Of a stretch of DNA of 36,807 nt, positions 27,401 through 34,631 are shown piece after piece. Every line of letters begins with the position of its first letter. The stretch's first letter is position 1. Below the pieces are notes generated by a model. That model was not told the DNA's origin. It did not search any database and saw only the letters and a list, made by a program, of their open reading frames with translations. A program made the translations under genes and the position numbers. This stretch comes from Verrucomicrobiota bacterium (GTDB lineage Bacteria; Verrucomicrobiota; Kiritimatiellia; JAHIZV01): the NCBI GenBank assembly GCA_018814445.1, contig JAHIZV010000072.1:1-36807 (forward strand), read 5' to 3'.

Positions 27401-27615
27401 CCCTGCCAGTTGTCGTTGCCGGTATCGCCATTGTTAAAGCGGTCGGTCAGGATCTCGTACAGGTTGACTGTCCGCCAGTCGGCAGGAGACTCAGTGTAAG
27501 TGAAACCGGGATCGTCATCCGTGCGGGAACGCCAATTATCCCATGCATAGGCTGGCGAGAGAAGGAGAGCGCATAGAGCAACTCCCGGCAGAACAAATCT
27601 GAATCGAAATCTCAT
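24481..27615 (-). CDS. secreted GH13 alpha-amylase with accessory modules
   Basis: The protein has 1044 residues with a signal peptide ending near residue 24 (AYA). The GH13 barrel shows all classical regions: DIVINH (166-171), GYRIDAVKH with nucleophile Asp269, FGEV with Glu303, and FLDNHD with Asp372. It should cleave alpha-1,4 bonds in starch or related glucans. After the barrel come a starch-binding-like segment (about 545-645, DVTITYHPNDG ... WDNNDSTDW), a beta-sandwich domain (about 655-900), a TSP3-like calcium stretch (DPDSDTDGIRDGW) and a C-terminal region of a kind common in PVC secreted proteins. It is monocistronic by appearance. Its promoter carries operators matching those of the GH31/BNR cluster, so it is likely in the same regulon. 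Confidence 0.95.
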   Translation of the reverse strand: MRFRFRFVLPGVALCALLLSPAYAWDNWRSRTDDDPGFTYTESPADWRTVNLYEILTDRFNNGDTGNDNWQGYYNGSDGQMYHGGDFAGIQAKLDYLQTLGVKAIWISPVAVNIDHTSDIYGANYAPYHGYQPIGLARMNGYFGDLTALRSLVDAAHARGIYVVFDIVINHMADLMGSQNGDNSVYHVTEYGDPWWHHGYQHDAPFNDLNKFHKNGAIENYEDSNQYIRGELNGGLDDLRTEDSGVRADLASIYKALISATDCDGYRIDAVKHIAQDFYDYFLPEIYNHASSLGKTNFICFGEVFSGDDSFVGQFTGSTRHNSMLNFPMMDTMENVFAYGWSTDNLTTRINALSNYHQDSRYQLVNFLDNHDENRFLASSKLNGDADMLKVALTFMYTSLQIPCLYYGTEQGFNGGDDPWNREDMWDGGFEFGPSDGDNFNTNHTLFAYVQRLNQFREQHPALTTGTFTQRWQTTSGAGIYAYSKHSGADEAIVVLNTAGSSHACSPTVQGAPGTTYANLFNPADTLVADGSQTISVSMGAKSAKIYVPSGTDSEVEFDPASPNGCGDVTITYHPNDGPLSTATQVFVFVGHDGWLDVVNPHPAMTEFDSNTWTYVYSPSNGAELINVVFNDGDGTWDNNDSTDWSVSVANCTDTIMLAMSSPVVATNAGTMNGVGDAFDLSRNGGSANTKYQGGFGTFGRVYANYDETNLYLGAFSCDVAGTNNAMILFLGTDAFEYDWAMVDNLWAVTGPGGEPRGIDQLHNVAFASPMALAILLGDEWGDDHWRDFTLENGYSFGQGVYFINEGGPYGNMAAMTAATISQFDGDGESATSSDNDDGNRSMDRWEVRIPWSELGASNGIFSVSDLYIGGLIVNSETNGNDRYISGNYLGETASSDTGLDAYNNFGFSFVTLTPLRIGLPDPDSDTDGIRDGWEMDNFGNLTTADGTSDWDDDGAGDVHEAGAGTNPKDASSVFKAQSMVGGDGLVVIKWQSVDGKVYSIYSATDLVADNFTPLASGIGATPPENAYTDTVGDACGVYKIRVE

Positions 27616-27645
27616 TACCCCTTCCAGAAAGAAACGTCGCGCCGT

Positions 27646-27657
27646 TAAAACGTTTTA
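27646..27657. promoter_or_regulatory. primary operator of the amylase gene
   Basis: TAAAACGTTTTA is a 12-bp perfect palindrome, the same core as at 11321 and 18600. It sits directly downstream of the -10 TATAAA. Confidence 0.75.
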
Positions 27658-27658
27658 C

Positions 27659-27688
27659 TTTATAAGCGCTTAACCTACCCCATTGCAA
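27659..27688 (-). promoter_or_regulatory. amylase promoter with second palindrome
   Basis: On the minus strand TTGCAA (27683-27688), 18 bp, TATAAA (27659-27664). The palindrome TAAGCGCTTA (27663-27672) overlaps the spacer and -10 and resembles the operator core, centred 16 bp from the primary site. Confidence 0.6.
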
Positions 27689-27710
27689 GGGAAAGTTAAG
27701 GGATTTCGCC

Positions 27711-27808
27711 GGATGTTGGATGCCGGATGCTGGATGACGGATGACGGATGACGGATGACGGATGCCGGATGACGGATGCCGGATGACGGATGACGGATGA
27801 CGGATCAG
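27711..27808. repeat. heptamer tandem repeat, GGATGAC type
   Basis: Thirteen consecutive 7-bp units fill 27711-27801. Most are GGATGAC, with GGATGCC, GGATGTT and GGATGCT variants, and a broken unit follows. The region is non-coding; a minus-strand frame through it only encodes a repeated HPSSVIR pattern. Confidence 0.95.
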
Positions 27809-27809
27809 G

Positions 27810-27840
27810 AAAGGACCAAAGTGACCTAAAGGACCTAAGG
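27810..27840. repeat. 9-bp tandem repeat
   Basis: Units related to AAAGGACCT/AAAGTGACC occur about three times directly after the heptamer block. Confidence 0.6.
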
Positions 27841-27911
27841 CCCCGCAGCCCCTTGCTCCCGAGCCTTCTGGCGGACAGGTCGCCGCGGTGCTGTGGAAAG
27901 CACTCCCATTT

Positions 27912-27939
27912 CCATCAACCATCAGCCATCAACCATTCA
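27912..27939. repeat. heptamer repeat, CCATCAA type
   Basis: CCATCAA, CCATCAG, CCATCAA and CCATTCA are consecutive. The same unit recurs in the opposite orientation at 34632-34666. Confidence 0.8.
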
Positions 27940-28040
27940 CATCCCCCTCTGCCTAGTCATTTCCCCTACTGCAGAATCATCACCGGCCCGATTTACAGTC
28001 TACCCTCCTGTGCGATAAGATACATACATCACCAAAGGGA

Positions 28041-28169
28041 GGAAGGGAGGCTGTTAGGCACTTCTGTTGTATTGGGGCACAGATGACTTATGGGTGTCAT
28101 CTTTCTAGTTGGGACTGCAGAGACTGCGTTCCCCCTGCATCAATAACTCCTCCAACCACCCTCCCTTCC
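28041..28169 (+). other. possible structured 5' leader before the first adhesin gene
   Basis: GGAAGGGAGG (28041-28050) pairs perfectly with CCTCCCTTCC (28160-28169). The enclosed segment holds two more hairpins: AGATGAC/GTCATCT (28081-28102) and GGGA-GCAG/CTGC-TCCC (28111-28133). ACTCCT (28146-28151) could pair with AGGAGT (28210-28215) of the ribosome site of the gene at 28222. I recognise no known riboswitch. Structure is judged by eye only. Confidence 0.4.
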
Positions 28170-28221
28170 ATTCTTTCCACAATAGATATTACAACACCAA
28201 AATCACACAAGGAGTAGACCC

Positions 28222-30294
28222 ATGAAATCCGCTCGCACGATCCCTGCATTGGCCGGGATCCTTCTACTCGCACTCATCTGCACAGCACAGGTGCCGTTCA
28301 TGTTCAACTACCAGGGGAAACTGGTCGATGGAACGAACCTGGTGAACGCATCGACCACGATCGTGTTCAGGCTGTTCAATATCGATTCCGGCGGCGATCC
28401 GCTCTACATCGAGACGCAAGATGTGGTGATCGTTGACAGTCTGTACTCCACGCACATCGGCGAGAGTCCGGATGTCGGATCGCTAGCTGATGCCGCAACG
28501 AATCAACCACTGTTTCTCGAACTCCAGATTGGAGACACCACGCTCTCACCCCGAGAGCAAGTTGTATCGGTTCTCTACGCGCTCAAGGCGGGTGGTGTGA
28601 TAACCGGTGGCGTCACATCGGCGATGCTGGCCGACTACGCAGTAACGGGCCCCAAGATCGCCTACAGCGCAGTGTCCAATAACCAAATCGCTGCTCGGGC
28701 AGTACTGTGGGAACACCTTGCAGATCAGTCTATCCAGAGCAACAAGATCGACTGGCAGGAAATGCCTCCGGGATTACAGGACGGGGACGATGATACGGTC
28801 CTCGCGAGCTACAAGGAGAGCGGCTCCTTCTCAAGCGCTCCGCAAGTCAGTGGCACCGATGCCATCGCGCAAGGATCGGGGAACACCGTCAGTGGAAACT
28901 ACGCTGTTGTCAGCGGAGGAAAGAACAATCGCATTGGCTCGGGTTCTCAGGAGTCGGTGATCGCAGGCGGCACGGGCAATATCATCAGAGACGGCACCTG
29001 GCGCGGGACAATCGGCGGCGGCTGGACAAACGTCATCGGATCCGGAGCCACCGACTCCACCATCGCCGGAGGGCGAAGGAACACCATCGTCGCGGGTGCC
29101 GCAACGGTGATCGGCGGCGGTGACGGAAACGCCGTTTCCGGACTGTACGCCACAGTCTCCGGCGGCAAAGACAACGAGGCGATAGCGATCGGTGCCACCG
29201 TGAGCGGCGGTGCTTCAAACCGGGCCAGTGCGACGGGCGCAACTATTGGTGGCGGGGGCATCGCCCTTGACGGCTCTCTGTACGGACCCAATGAGGCGAG
29301 ATCTTCCGCAGCGACCATCGGTGGCGGTTTCGGCAATACCGTTGAAACCAATGCACTCGTCGCAACCATTGCCGGTGGGGAGTTCAACCGCATCAGGACT
29401 GCTGCACATGATGCGACCATCGGCGGCGGAAACCAGAACGTCATCCATCAAGGATCGCAACGGGCAACCATCGCTGGCGGCTTCCAGAATGTCATAAGCA
29501 ATGATGCACAACAGGCCGTCATAGCCGGGGGAAGAGAGAACATCATCAAGGAGAATGCAGAGCACTCGACTGTGAGCGGGGGAGAGAATAACAAAGTGGG
29601 ACAAGGCGCGAATTATGCGACGGTTGGCGGGGGCGGCAATAATCGTATTGGCGACTATTCCGACTACACCATGATTGGCGGGGGACGCAGCAACACCACG
29701 GCCAACTTCTGCGAGTACTCCATGATACCTGGTGGCGCAAACAACCGTATCGGTCCTGGCGCTGACTACGCTTTCGCCGCGGGGCGACGGGCCAGAGCAG
29801 ACCATAGCGGTACGTTCGTCTGGGCCGACAACCGCGACTGGGAATTCACTTCTACTGCCGGCGACCAGTTCATCGTAAGAGCTGGCGGGGGAATTGGGCT
29901 GGGAACAGCGAGTCCGGGGTCAGGCACCGTCACCATCAATGGCGACCTTGTGATCACCAATTCATCCAATGCCTTCCGGGGCAGCATCGGCCCCAATGGT
30001 GGAGCTCCGTTTCCGCGGCCTGCGTATGATAGCGGGTGGGTAACTATACCGGGCATTGGCCAGCATACTACCGTTGTCCACGGCATCGGCGGCAACATTG
30101 ACGACTATGTCGTAGACATGCAGATGCAAACAGCTGGTTACGGGATTAACACGGTATTTAACGGCCACGACAGATACGGCCTAGAGCATCAGGGCAATTG
30201 GTACGAGTTCCTGACAACGAATAGCGTCGAGCTTCATTGTGGACAACATCACGGATGGACTAACGTTCGCGTTCGCATCTGGGTATACAATTGA
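28222..30294 (+). CDS. secreted YadA-head-like repeat protein with a lectin/tail-fibre-like C-terminus
   Basis: The protein has 690 residues with AAGGAG 7 bases before the ATG. The signal peptide ends near residue 22. Residues 23-200 form a domain beginning FMFNYQGKLVDGTNLV, shared with the paralogue at 31659. Residues 205-580 are Hep_Hag-like repeats with a period of about 14-16 (ATVSGG, ATIGGG, NNRIG), known from YadA heads as a left-handed beta-roll that trimerises. The last 110 residues (YDSGWVTIPG ... WTNVRVRIWVYN) resemble receptor-binding ends of phage tail fibres or H-type lectins. No YadA membrane anchor is present. A role in surface binding is probable, the partner unknown. Confidence 0.85.
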   Translation: MKSARTIPALAGILLLALICTAQVPFMFNYQGKLVDGTNLVNASTTIVFRLFNIDSGGDPLYIETQDVVIVDSLYSTHIGESPDVGSLADAATNQPLFLELQIGDTTLSPREQVVSVLYALKAGGVITGGVTSAMLADYAVTGPKIAYSAVSNNQIAARAVLWEHLADQSIQSNKIDWQEMPPGLQDGDDDTVLASYKESGSFSSAPQVSGTDAIAQGSGNTVSGNYAVVSGGKNNRIGSGSQESVIAGGTGNIIRDGTWRGTIGGGWTNVIGSGATDSTIAGGRRNTIVAGAATVIGGGDGNAVSGLYATVSGGKDNEAIAIGATVSGGASNRASATGATIGGGGIALDGSLYGPNEARSSAATIGGGFGNTVETNALVATIAGGEFNRIRTAAHDATIGGGNQNVIHQGSQRATIAGGFQNVISNDAQQAVIAGGRENIIKENAEHSTVSGGENNKVGQGANYATVGGGGNNRIGDYSDYTMIGGGRSNTTANFCEYSMIPGGANNRIGPGADYAFAAGRRARADHSGTFVWADNRDWEFTSTAGDQFIVRAGGGIGLGTASPGSGTVTINGDLVITNSSNAFRGSIGPNGGAPFPRPAYDSGWVTIPGIGQHTTVVHGIGGNIDDYVVDMQMQTAGYGINTVFNGHDRYGLEHQGNWYEFLTTNSVELHCGQHHGWTNVRVRIWVYN

Positions 30295-30402
30295 GACAGG
30301 TTTATCATATGCACGCACTTAGGCGATGTCAGTCCCCTTCGGGTCTTGCACACCTGCAATCAGACACTGACGAGATAAGAGAGAAGGGGTCATAAGAGAG
30401 AA

Positions 30403-30463
30403 GGGGTCAGGCCTTGACAATTGATAACGGAAGGGAAGGGGTCAGGCCTTGACAATTGATAAC
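30403..30463 (+). repeat. two REP direct repeats, left side
   Basis: A 26-bp unit starting GGGGTCAGGCCTTGACA and ending TTGATAAC occurs at 30403-30428 and 30438-30463 without mismatch. Confidence 0.9.
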
Positions 30464-30485
30464 CGCTGCTTATGGTGAACAGGCT

Positions 30486-31508
30486 ATGGCGAGAATGTTG
30501 AGATGTCAGTTTGAAGGAGCGATCTATCACGTGATGTCGCGGGGGGTGGACCGGTGCAATATCTTCCGGGGCGATAAGGACCGGCTGATGTTCATAAACA
30601 AGCTCCAGGCGAACGTGGAGACGCACCACATTGAGCTTTATGCCTACCTTCTCATGTCGAACCACTACCACCTTCTGCTTATGACGCCGCGAGGAAATCT
30701 CAGCAGTTTCATGCATCAGTTTGGAACGTCCTACACCACGTATTTCAACGCGCGGCACCGCAGGAGTGGTGCACTGTTCGGAGGTCGATTCAAGGCGCCG
30801 CTTGTGGAGGGCGACGAGTACCTCATGAAGCTGGTTCGCTATATTCATCTAAACCCTGTTCGGACGAAGGCTATGAAGCCACGAGAGCTGTCGGAGAAGC
30901 TCGAGTACTTGAATAAGTATCAATGGAGCTCACATCGGTCCTATGGCGGATGGGAGAAGCGCCAGGAATGGATTTCGTATGCTCCCTTGGATGCCTTGCT
31001 CAATGAGCGGGCGGGCTTGAAAGGAGAGCGCTCGGCATATCGCAAGTATATCAGCGCAGCTCTAGCCCGAAACGACGAGGAATTAGAAGAGGCTTTGGAG
31101 AGATCCAGCAAGTCTGTGGGGAGTGAGTCCTTCTGTCAGGAAATAGAAAAGAAGTATCAGGGCCTCGCAGCTGAGCATGGACACAATCCAGACATAGCCA
31201 TGCGCCGGATCGAACATGGAACTGATCCTGAGCTGGTGTTGCAGGTCGTTGCTGAAGCATACGCAATGGTTTCACCGGAAGATTTACAGAGGAGGAGAGG
31301 AAACAGCGACGCACGCGACGCGCTTATCTGGCTATGGGCGACAGAAAGCGGGCTGATGGGTCGAGATGTTGGTCGGCGCCTCGGACATAAGGACGGCGCA
31401 GTAGTTTCTCGTCGGCTCCGCGAGCTTCGATCGAAACGAGATCGCAGCCCCAAGTTCTGGAGGATTTGCGAGCGTCTCAACAAGGAGTTAGCAAATGTCA
31501 AGGCCTGA
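30486..31508 (+). CDS. REP-associated tyrosine transposase (RAYT) with DnaA-like C-terminal domain
   Basis: The protein has 340 residues, starting at ATG 30486 (MARMLRCQFEGAIYHV); a TTG start 30 bp earlier is less likely. The Y1 transposase domain carries the HUH metal site SNHYHLLL and the RYIHLNPVR helix, where the catalytic Tyr is expected. Residues from about 230 resemble the DnaA C-terminal DNA-binding domain, including GRRLGHKDGAVVSRRL, as in one subgroup of RAYTs. RAYTs nick and join single-stranded REP DNA. The last codons and the TGA lie inside the right REP copy. The frame is intact, so the enzyme may still be active. Confidence 0.93.
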   Translation: MARMLRCQFEGAIYHVMSRGVDRCNIFRGDKDRLMFINKLQANVETHHIELYAYLLMSNHYHLLLMTPRGNLSSFMHQFGTSYTTYFNARHRRSGALFGGRFKAPLVEGDEYLMKLVRYIHLNPVRTKAMKPRELSEKLEYLNKYQWSSHRSYGGWEKRQEWISYAPLDALLNERAGLKGERSAYRKYISAALARNDEELEEALERSSKSVGSESFCQEIEKKYQGLAAEHGHNPDIAMRRIEHGTDPELVLQVVAEAYAMVSPEDLQRRRGNSDARDALIWLWATESGLMGRDVGRRLGHKDGAVVSRRLRELRSKRDRSPKFWRICERLNKELANVKA

Positions 31509-31662
31509 CCCCATTCGAAGCAAGAAACTCAAAGGACAGCTTGCTGATGCGCGAGAACGCCTCCAGAAGCTGGAACAACGTATCAGCCGTCTCCCAGTTG
31601 ACGGACAAGAGGCATTCCCACCGTCACGGGAGTATTCAGCCAAATGGGAGGGGAAGCAATGA
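31495..31662 (+). CDS. small coiled-coil-like protein (55 aa), overlapping the RAYT end
   Basis: ATG 31495 has AAGGAG seven bases upstream, but both this site and the ATG lie inside the transposase gene. The peptide begins MSRPDPIRSKKLKGQLADAR, and LADARERLQKLEQRI fits a short coiled coil. Its TGA overlaps the ATG of the next gene (ATGA), a pattern of translational coupling. No signal peptide is visible and I do not recognise the family. It could be a leader that sets translation of the adhesin, or a truncated older gene revived by the element. Confidence 0.55.
   Translation: MSRPDPIRSKKLKGQLADARERLQKLEQRISRLPVDGQEAFPPSREYSAKWEGKQ
31496..31512 (-). repeat. inverted REP copy, right side
   Basis: TGTCAAGGCCTGACCCC is the exact reverse complement of the core of the left repeats. 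It contains the transposase stop codon. Confidence 0.9.
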
Positions 31663-33911
31663 GTACGAAACACATCGCCGCGCTGGTATCAGTATCGGTT
31701 CTCCTTGTCATCATCTGTAAGGCACAGGTACCCGCCATGTTCAACTACCAGGGGAAACTGGTGCACGGAACGAATCTCGTAAACGCAGCGACCACCATGG
31801 TGTTTCGCCTGTACAACACAGCATCGGGCGGTGACCCTCTATACATCGAAACCCAGGAAGTTGTTGTCGTTGATAGTTTGTACTCTACGCATATAGGAGA
31901 AAGTCCGGAAGTTGGGTCGCTAGCTAACGCCGTAACGAATCAGCCACTGTTTCTTGAACTTCAGATTGGCGACACCACCCTCTCGCCGCGCGAGCAGGTC
32001 GTGTCGGTTCTCTATGCGATCAAGGCAGGTGGTGTGACGGCAGGGGCTATCACGCAGGCAATGTTGGCGGATGAGGCAGTGACACGACCAAAGATTGCGC
32101 CGCGGGCCGTAAGCAGTGCTGAGATCGCGCTGGGGACCGTCTCCTACGCAAACATTGAAGACGATACCATTCGAAGCAACAAGATCGACTGGGCGTGGAT
32201 GCCATCAGGCCTGCAGGACGGTGACGACGATTCTGTCCTCGCTAGCTACAGAGAAAGCGGCGCTTTCGGTACGACTCCGTCCGTCTCAGGCGTGGACTCC
32301 ATTGCGCAAGGGGAAGGGGCAGTTGTCGCAGGGGATTACGCTGTGGTGTCAGGCGGAAAGAACAACACGGCATCGGACACATATGGGACTGTCGGTGGCG
32401 GGGCTGGCAATAATGCCGGTTACCGCGCGACGGTGGGAGGAGGCTTGCAGAATCTGGCTACCGCGAAGTACTCAGCCGTTCTGGGCGGGCAGTATAACAG
32501 CGCAAAGGGAGAAGGAAGCACGGTCTGCGGCGGCGGGAGGAACACCAATCAAGCCTTCTACGCGACGATCTCCGGGGGGAGTGAGAACCTGATCAGGCCA
32601 AACTCGACCAATGCCACCATTGGAGGCGGGGCGGCTAACCATATGTGGTATGACTCCGCTAGAGCTACCATTGGCGGCGGAGGCGACAATAAGATAGGGG
32701 GCGCGGAATATGCCACAATCAGTGGTGGACGTGGCAACACGGTTGCTCAACGAGCTCACTACGCTCTGATCAGCGGTGGTCGGGACAACGAAATTCAGCA
32801 TTACAGCGACTATGCGGCTATTGGAGGCGGGTCAGGAAACATCATTGAAGAAAGCGCGACCAATTCGACAATCGGGGGAGGCTCCGGAAACAACATCGAC
32901 GAGAACGCCGGTAATTGTGTGATCGCAGGAGGCGTTGACAACCAAATCGGTCTTGGTGCCTCGTTCGCGACGGTTTCAGGCGGCAGATGGAACGAGGCCC
33001 ACGCCGATTACTCAACAGTTAGCGGCGGGTCCAACAATGTTGTCTACACCATGGCCAACAATGCGTCGATTGGTGGAGGCGGCGGGAATGTGATTTCAAT
33101 AAGATCTGGGCACTCCACCATCTCCGGAGGCAGAAGCAACTTGATTAAAAGTGTCACCAGCTATGGCACAATCGGTGGAGGTGTTGGAAACGTAATACTC
33201 ACTAATTGTCATTATTCCACGATCAGTGGTGGAGCAGAGAACCAGATCGGATCCAACACGCACTTTGCCGTCATTGGGGGTGGTTGGGGCAACCGTGTCC
33301 TAGGCAAGTACGGCACAGTTCCGGGCGGCGGATTCTGCAAAGCGAATGGGTTGTACTCGCTTGCCGCAGGCAAGTTTGCCGTTGCGGACCACAGCGGGTC
33401 CTTTGTCTGGGGCGACGGGCAGAATCTGCACACTACTTCTTCCGTTGCGAATGAAGTAACCTTCCGCTGTGCTGGAGGCGCACGTTTTCTCGCAAGTACG
33501 CCCACAGCCAACCGCGTCACCTGGGATGGAGGCTCCTCGGGTTGGCAGAACTTCTCCGATCAGACAGCCAAAGAAGACTTTCTCCCTATTGATGAAGTCA
33601 GTGTTTTAGAACGGGTTGTCGGACTGCCGATTACCGAATGGAATTACAAGGGATATTCCAAACGGCACATCGGACCCATGGCACAGGATTTCCATGCCGC
33701 TTTTCCATTGGCAGGAAGCTCCGACACCTCTATCGACAGTGGTGATCTACACGGTGTAGCTCTTGCAGCTATACAAGGACTACATGCAGAAGTCAGCGAT
33801 CAGAAGTCAGATGTCGGCAAGCTGCAGGAAGAGAATCGGAAGCTGAAGCACCGGGTGGGCCAACTCGAAGACCTTGTACGGTCCCTGTCGAAAGGAGGGC
33901 AGCAGGAATGA
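31659..33911 (+). CDS. secreted YadA-head-like repeat protein with S74 intramolecular chaperone domain
   Basis: The protein has 750 residues. ATG 31659 is chosen because GGGAGGGG stands 5 bases upstream and the ATG overlaps the preceding stop. A signal peptide (about 22 residues) and the MFNYQGKLVHGTNLV domain match the paralogue at 28222. About 400 residues of Hep_Hag-like repeats follow (ATVGGG, STISGG, NNIDEN). The C-terminus is a peptidase S74-type self-cleaving chaperone with SDQTAKEDF (Ser/Lys dyad by family), ITEWNYKG and HIGPMAQDF, then a coiled coil (KLQEENRKLKHRVGQLEDLV). In phage tailspikes this domain drives trimer folding and then cuts itself off. A trimeric surface fibre is likely. 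The stop overlaps the next start by ATGA. Confidence 0.9.
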   Translation: MSTKHIAALVSVSVLLVIICKAQVPAMFNYQGKLVHGTNLVNAATTMVFRLYNTASGGDPLYIETQEVVVVDSLYSTHIGESPEVGSLANAVTNQPLFLELQIGDTTLSPREQVVSVLYAIKAGGVTAGAITQAMLADEAVTRPKIAPRAVSSAEIALGTVSYANIEDDTIRSNKIDWAWMPSGLQDGDDDSVLASYRESGAFGTTPSVSGVDSIAQGEGAVVAGDYAVVSGGKNNTASDTYGTVGGGAGNNAGYRATVGGGLQNLATAKYSAVLGGQYNSAKGEGSTVCGGGRNTNQAFYATISGGSENLIRPNSTNATIGGGAANHMWYDSARATIGGGGDNKIGGAEYATISGGRGNTVAQRAHYALISGGRDNEIQHYSDYAAIGGGSGNIIEESATNSTIGGGSGNNIDENAGNCVIAGGVDNQIGLGASFATVSGGRWNEAHADYSTVSGGSNNVVYTMANNASIGGGGGNVISIRSGHSTISGGRSNLIKSVTSYGTIGGGVGNVILTNCHYSTISGGAENQIGSNTHFAVIGGGWGNRVLGKYGTVPGGGFCKANGLYSLAAGKFAVADHSGSFVWGDGQNLHTTSSVANEVTFRCAGGARFLASTPTANRVTWDGGSSGWQNFSDQTAKEDFLPIDEVSVLERVVGLPITEWNYKGYSKRHIGPMAQDFHAAFPLAGSSDTSIDSGDLHGVALAAIQGLHAEVSDQKSDVGKLQEENRKLKHRVGQLEDLVRSLSKGGQQE
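33787..33821 (+). repeat. heptamer repeat inside the adhesin coding sequence
   Basis: GCAGAAG, TCAGCGA, TCAGAAG, TCAGATG and TCGGCAA are consecutive and encode the AEVSDQKSDVGK linker before the coiled coil. The same TCAGAAG/TCAGATG units form the intergenic array at 36094-36135. Confidence 0.65.
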
Positions 33912-34612
33912 GGGCGCAGACTCTGCGGTTGCTGATGTCCTGCTTCTTCGTTGTTCTTCTGGCAGGAATATCTCACACGGACGACCTCTACAATCTCGCA
34001 TCGACTCACAATGGTGTTGGTGGGATTTCGACCAGCACGGTTGAGATTTCGGGGATCAATTATCGCCATGTAGGTGCAGGGATGCAGCCGGGTGGTGTGT
34101 TGGTTTCGACAAATGATCCGATTGTGAATCATGCCGGGTTTCTACAGGCGGGAAGCGTGAAGTATCTGGACAAGGATACGGATGCTGATGGGATTCCCGA
34201 CGAACTGGACGAGGACAACGACAACGATGCTCTTTCTGATCGGGACGAGATAGACGGAAGCGCTTTCTCGGGTCATGCATCGACCGATCCGAACAATCCC
34301 GACACCGATAACGACGGCATGAGCGATACGGACGAGGCACGCGGTATGTACGATCCGCTTGATCCGAACCATCGACTCGAAGTCACAGCCATCGCAGAGA
34401 CCAATCACGAGATGACCGTTCAATGGATCGGCAAAGGCGGCGGAACCACCAACATTCTCACATGGTCCGATGACCCCACGAGCTCACCAGTAACCAACGT
34501 TCTCACCAAGGGGCCTTATTCAGGCGGCGAATATCCCTGGTACAAGGCTACGAATGTGTATTCGTGGACCGAGACGGAGGGTAGGCGGGTTGTTGGGGTG
34601 GAGACGGAGTAG
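33908..34612 (+). CDS. secreted protein with thrombospondin type-3 calcium repeats
   Basis: The protein has 234 residues with a signal peptide of about 24 residues. Residues 85-150 carry Asp/Asn-rich repeats (DKDTDADGIPDELDEDNDND, NPDTDNDGMSDTDEA) typical of TSP3 calcium-binding stretches in secreted PVC proteins. The region after it (about 155-230, MTVQWIGKGGGTTNILTWS) resembles the short C-terminal domain often following such repeats. The ATG overlaps the stop of the S74 adhesin, so the two are probably made together, perhaps as parts of one surface structure. Specific function unknown. Confidence 0.85.
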   Translation: MRAQTLRLLMSCFFVVLLAGISHTDDLYNLASTHNGVGGISTSTVEISGINYRHVGAGMQPGGVLVSTNDPIVNHAGFLQAGSVKYLDKDTDADGIPDELDEDNDNDALSDRDEIDGSAFSGHASTDPNNPDTDNDGMSDTDEARGMYDPLDPNHRLEVTAIAETNHEMTVQWIGKGGGTTNILTWSDDPTSSPVTNVLTKGPYSGGEYPWYKATNVYSWTETEGRRVVGVETE

Positions 34613-34631
34613 AGGAGACCCGTCACTGCCC

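Larger units (their letters stand above)
30376..31512 (+). mobile_element. RAYT/REP element
   Basis: The element comprises left direct repeats (30376-30463), the transposase gene and an inverted copy of the core GGGGTCAGGCCTTGACA at 31496-31512. A 17-bp unit TAAGAGAGAAGGGGTCA stands twice in tandem at 30376-30409. The longer REP unit stands at 30403-30428 and again 35 bp further. It lies between the two paralogous adhesin genes. Confidence 0.8.

Noticed and set aside
27536-27922. 128-codon minus frame with HPSSVIR repeats
   Set aside because: It merely translates the heptamer array and overlaps the amylase promoter and start.
30376-30463. Short direct repeats resembling a CRISPR
   Set aside because: Only two copies of each unit with very short spacing, next to a RAYT gene and mirrored by an inverted copy, so REP is the better explanation.
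28840-33350. Periodic DNA that could suggest a CRISPR or satellite
   Set aside because: The period follows protein repeats of about 14-16 residues with degenerate codons; there are no identical repeats with unique spacers.
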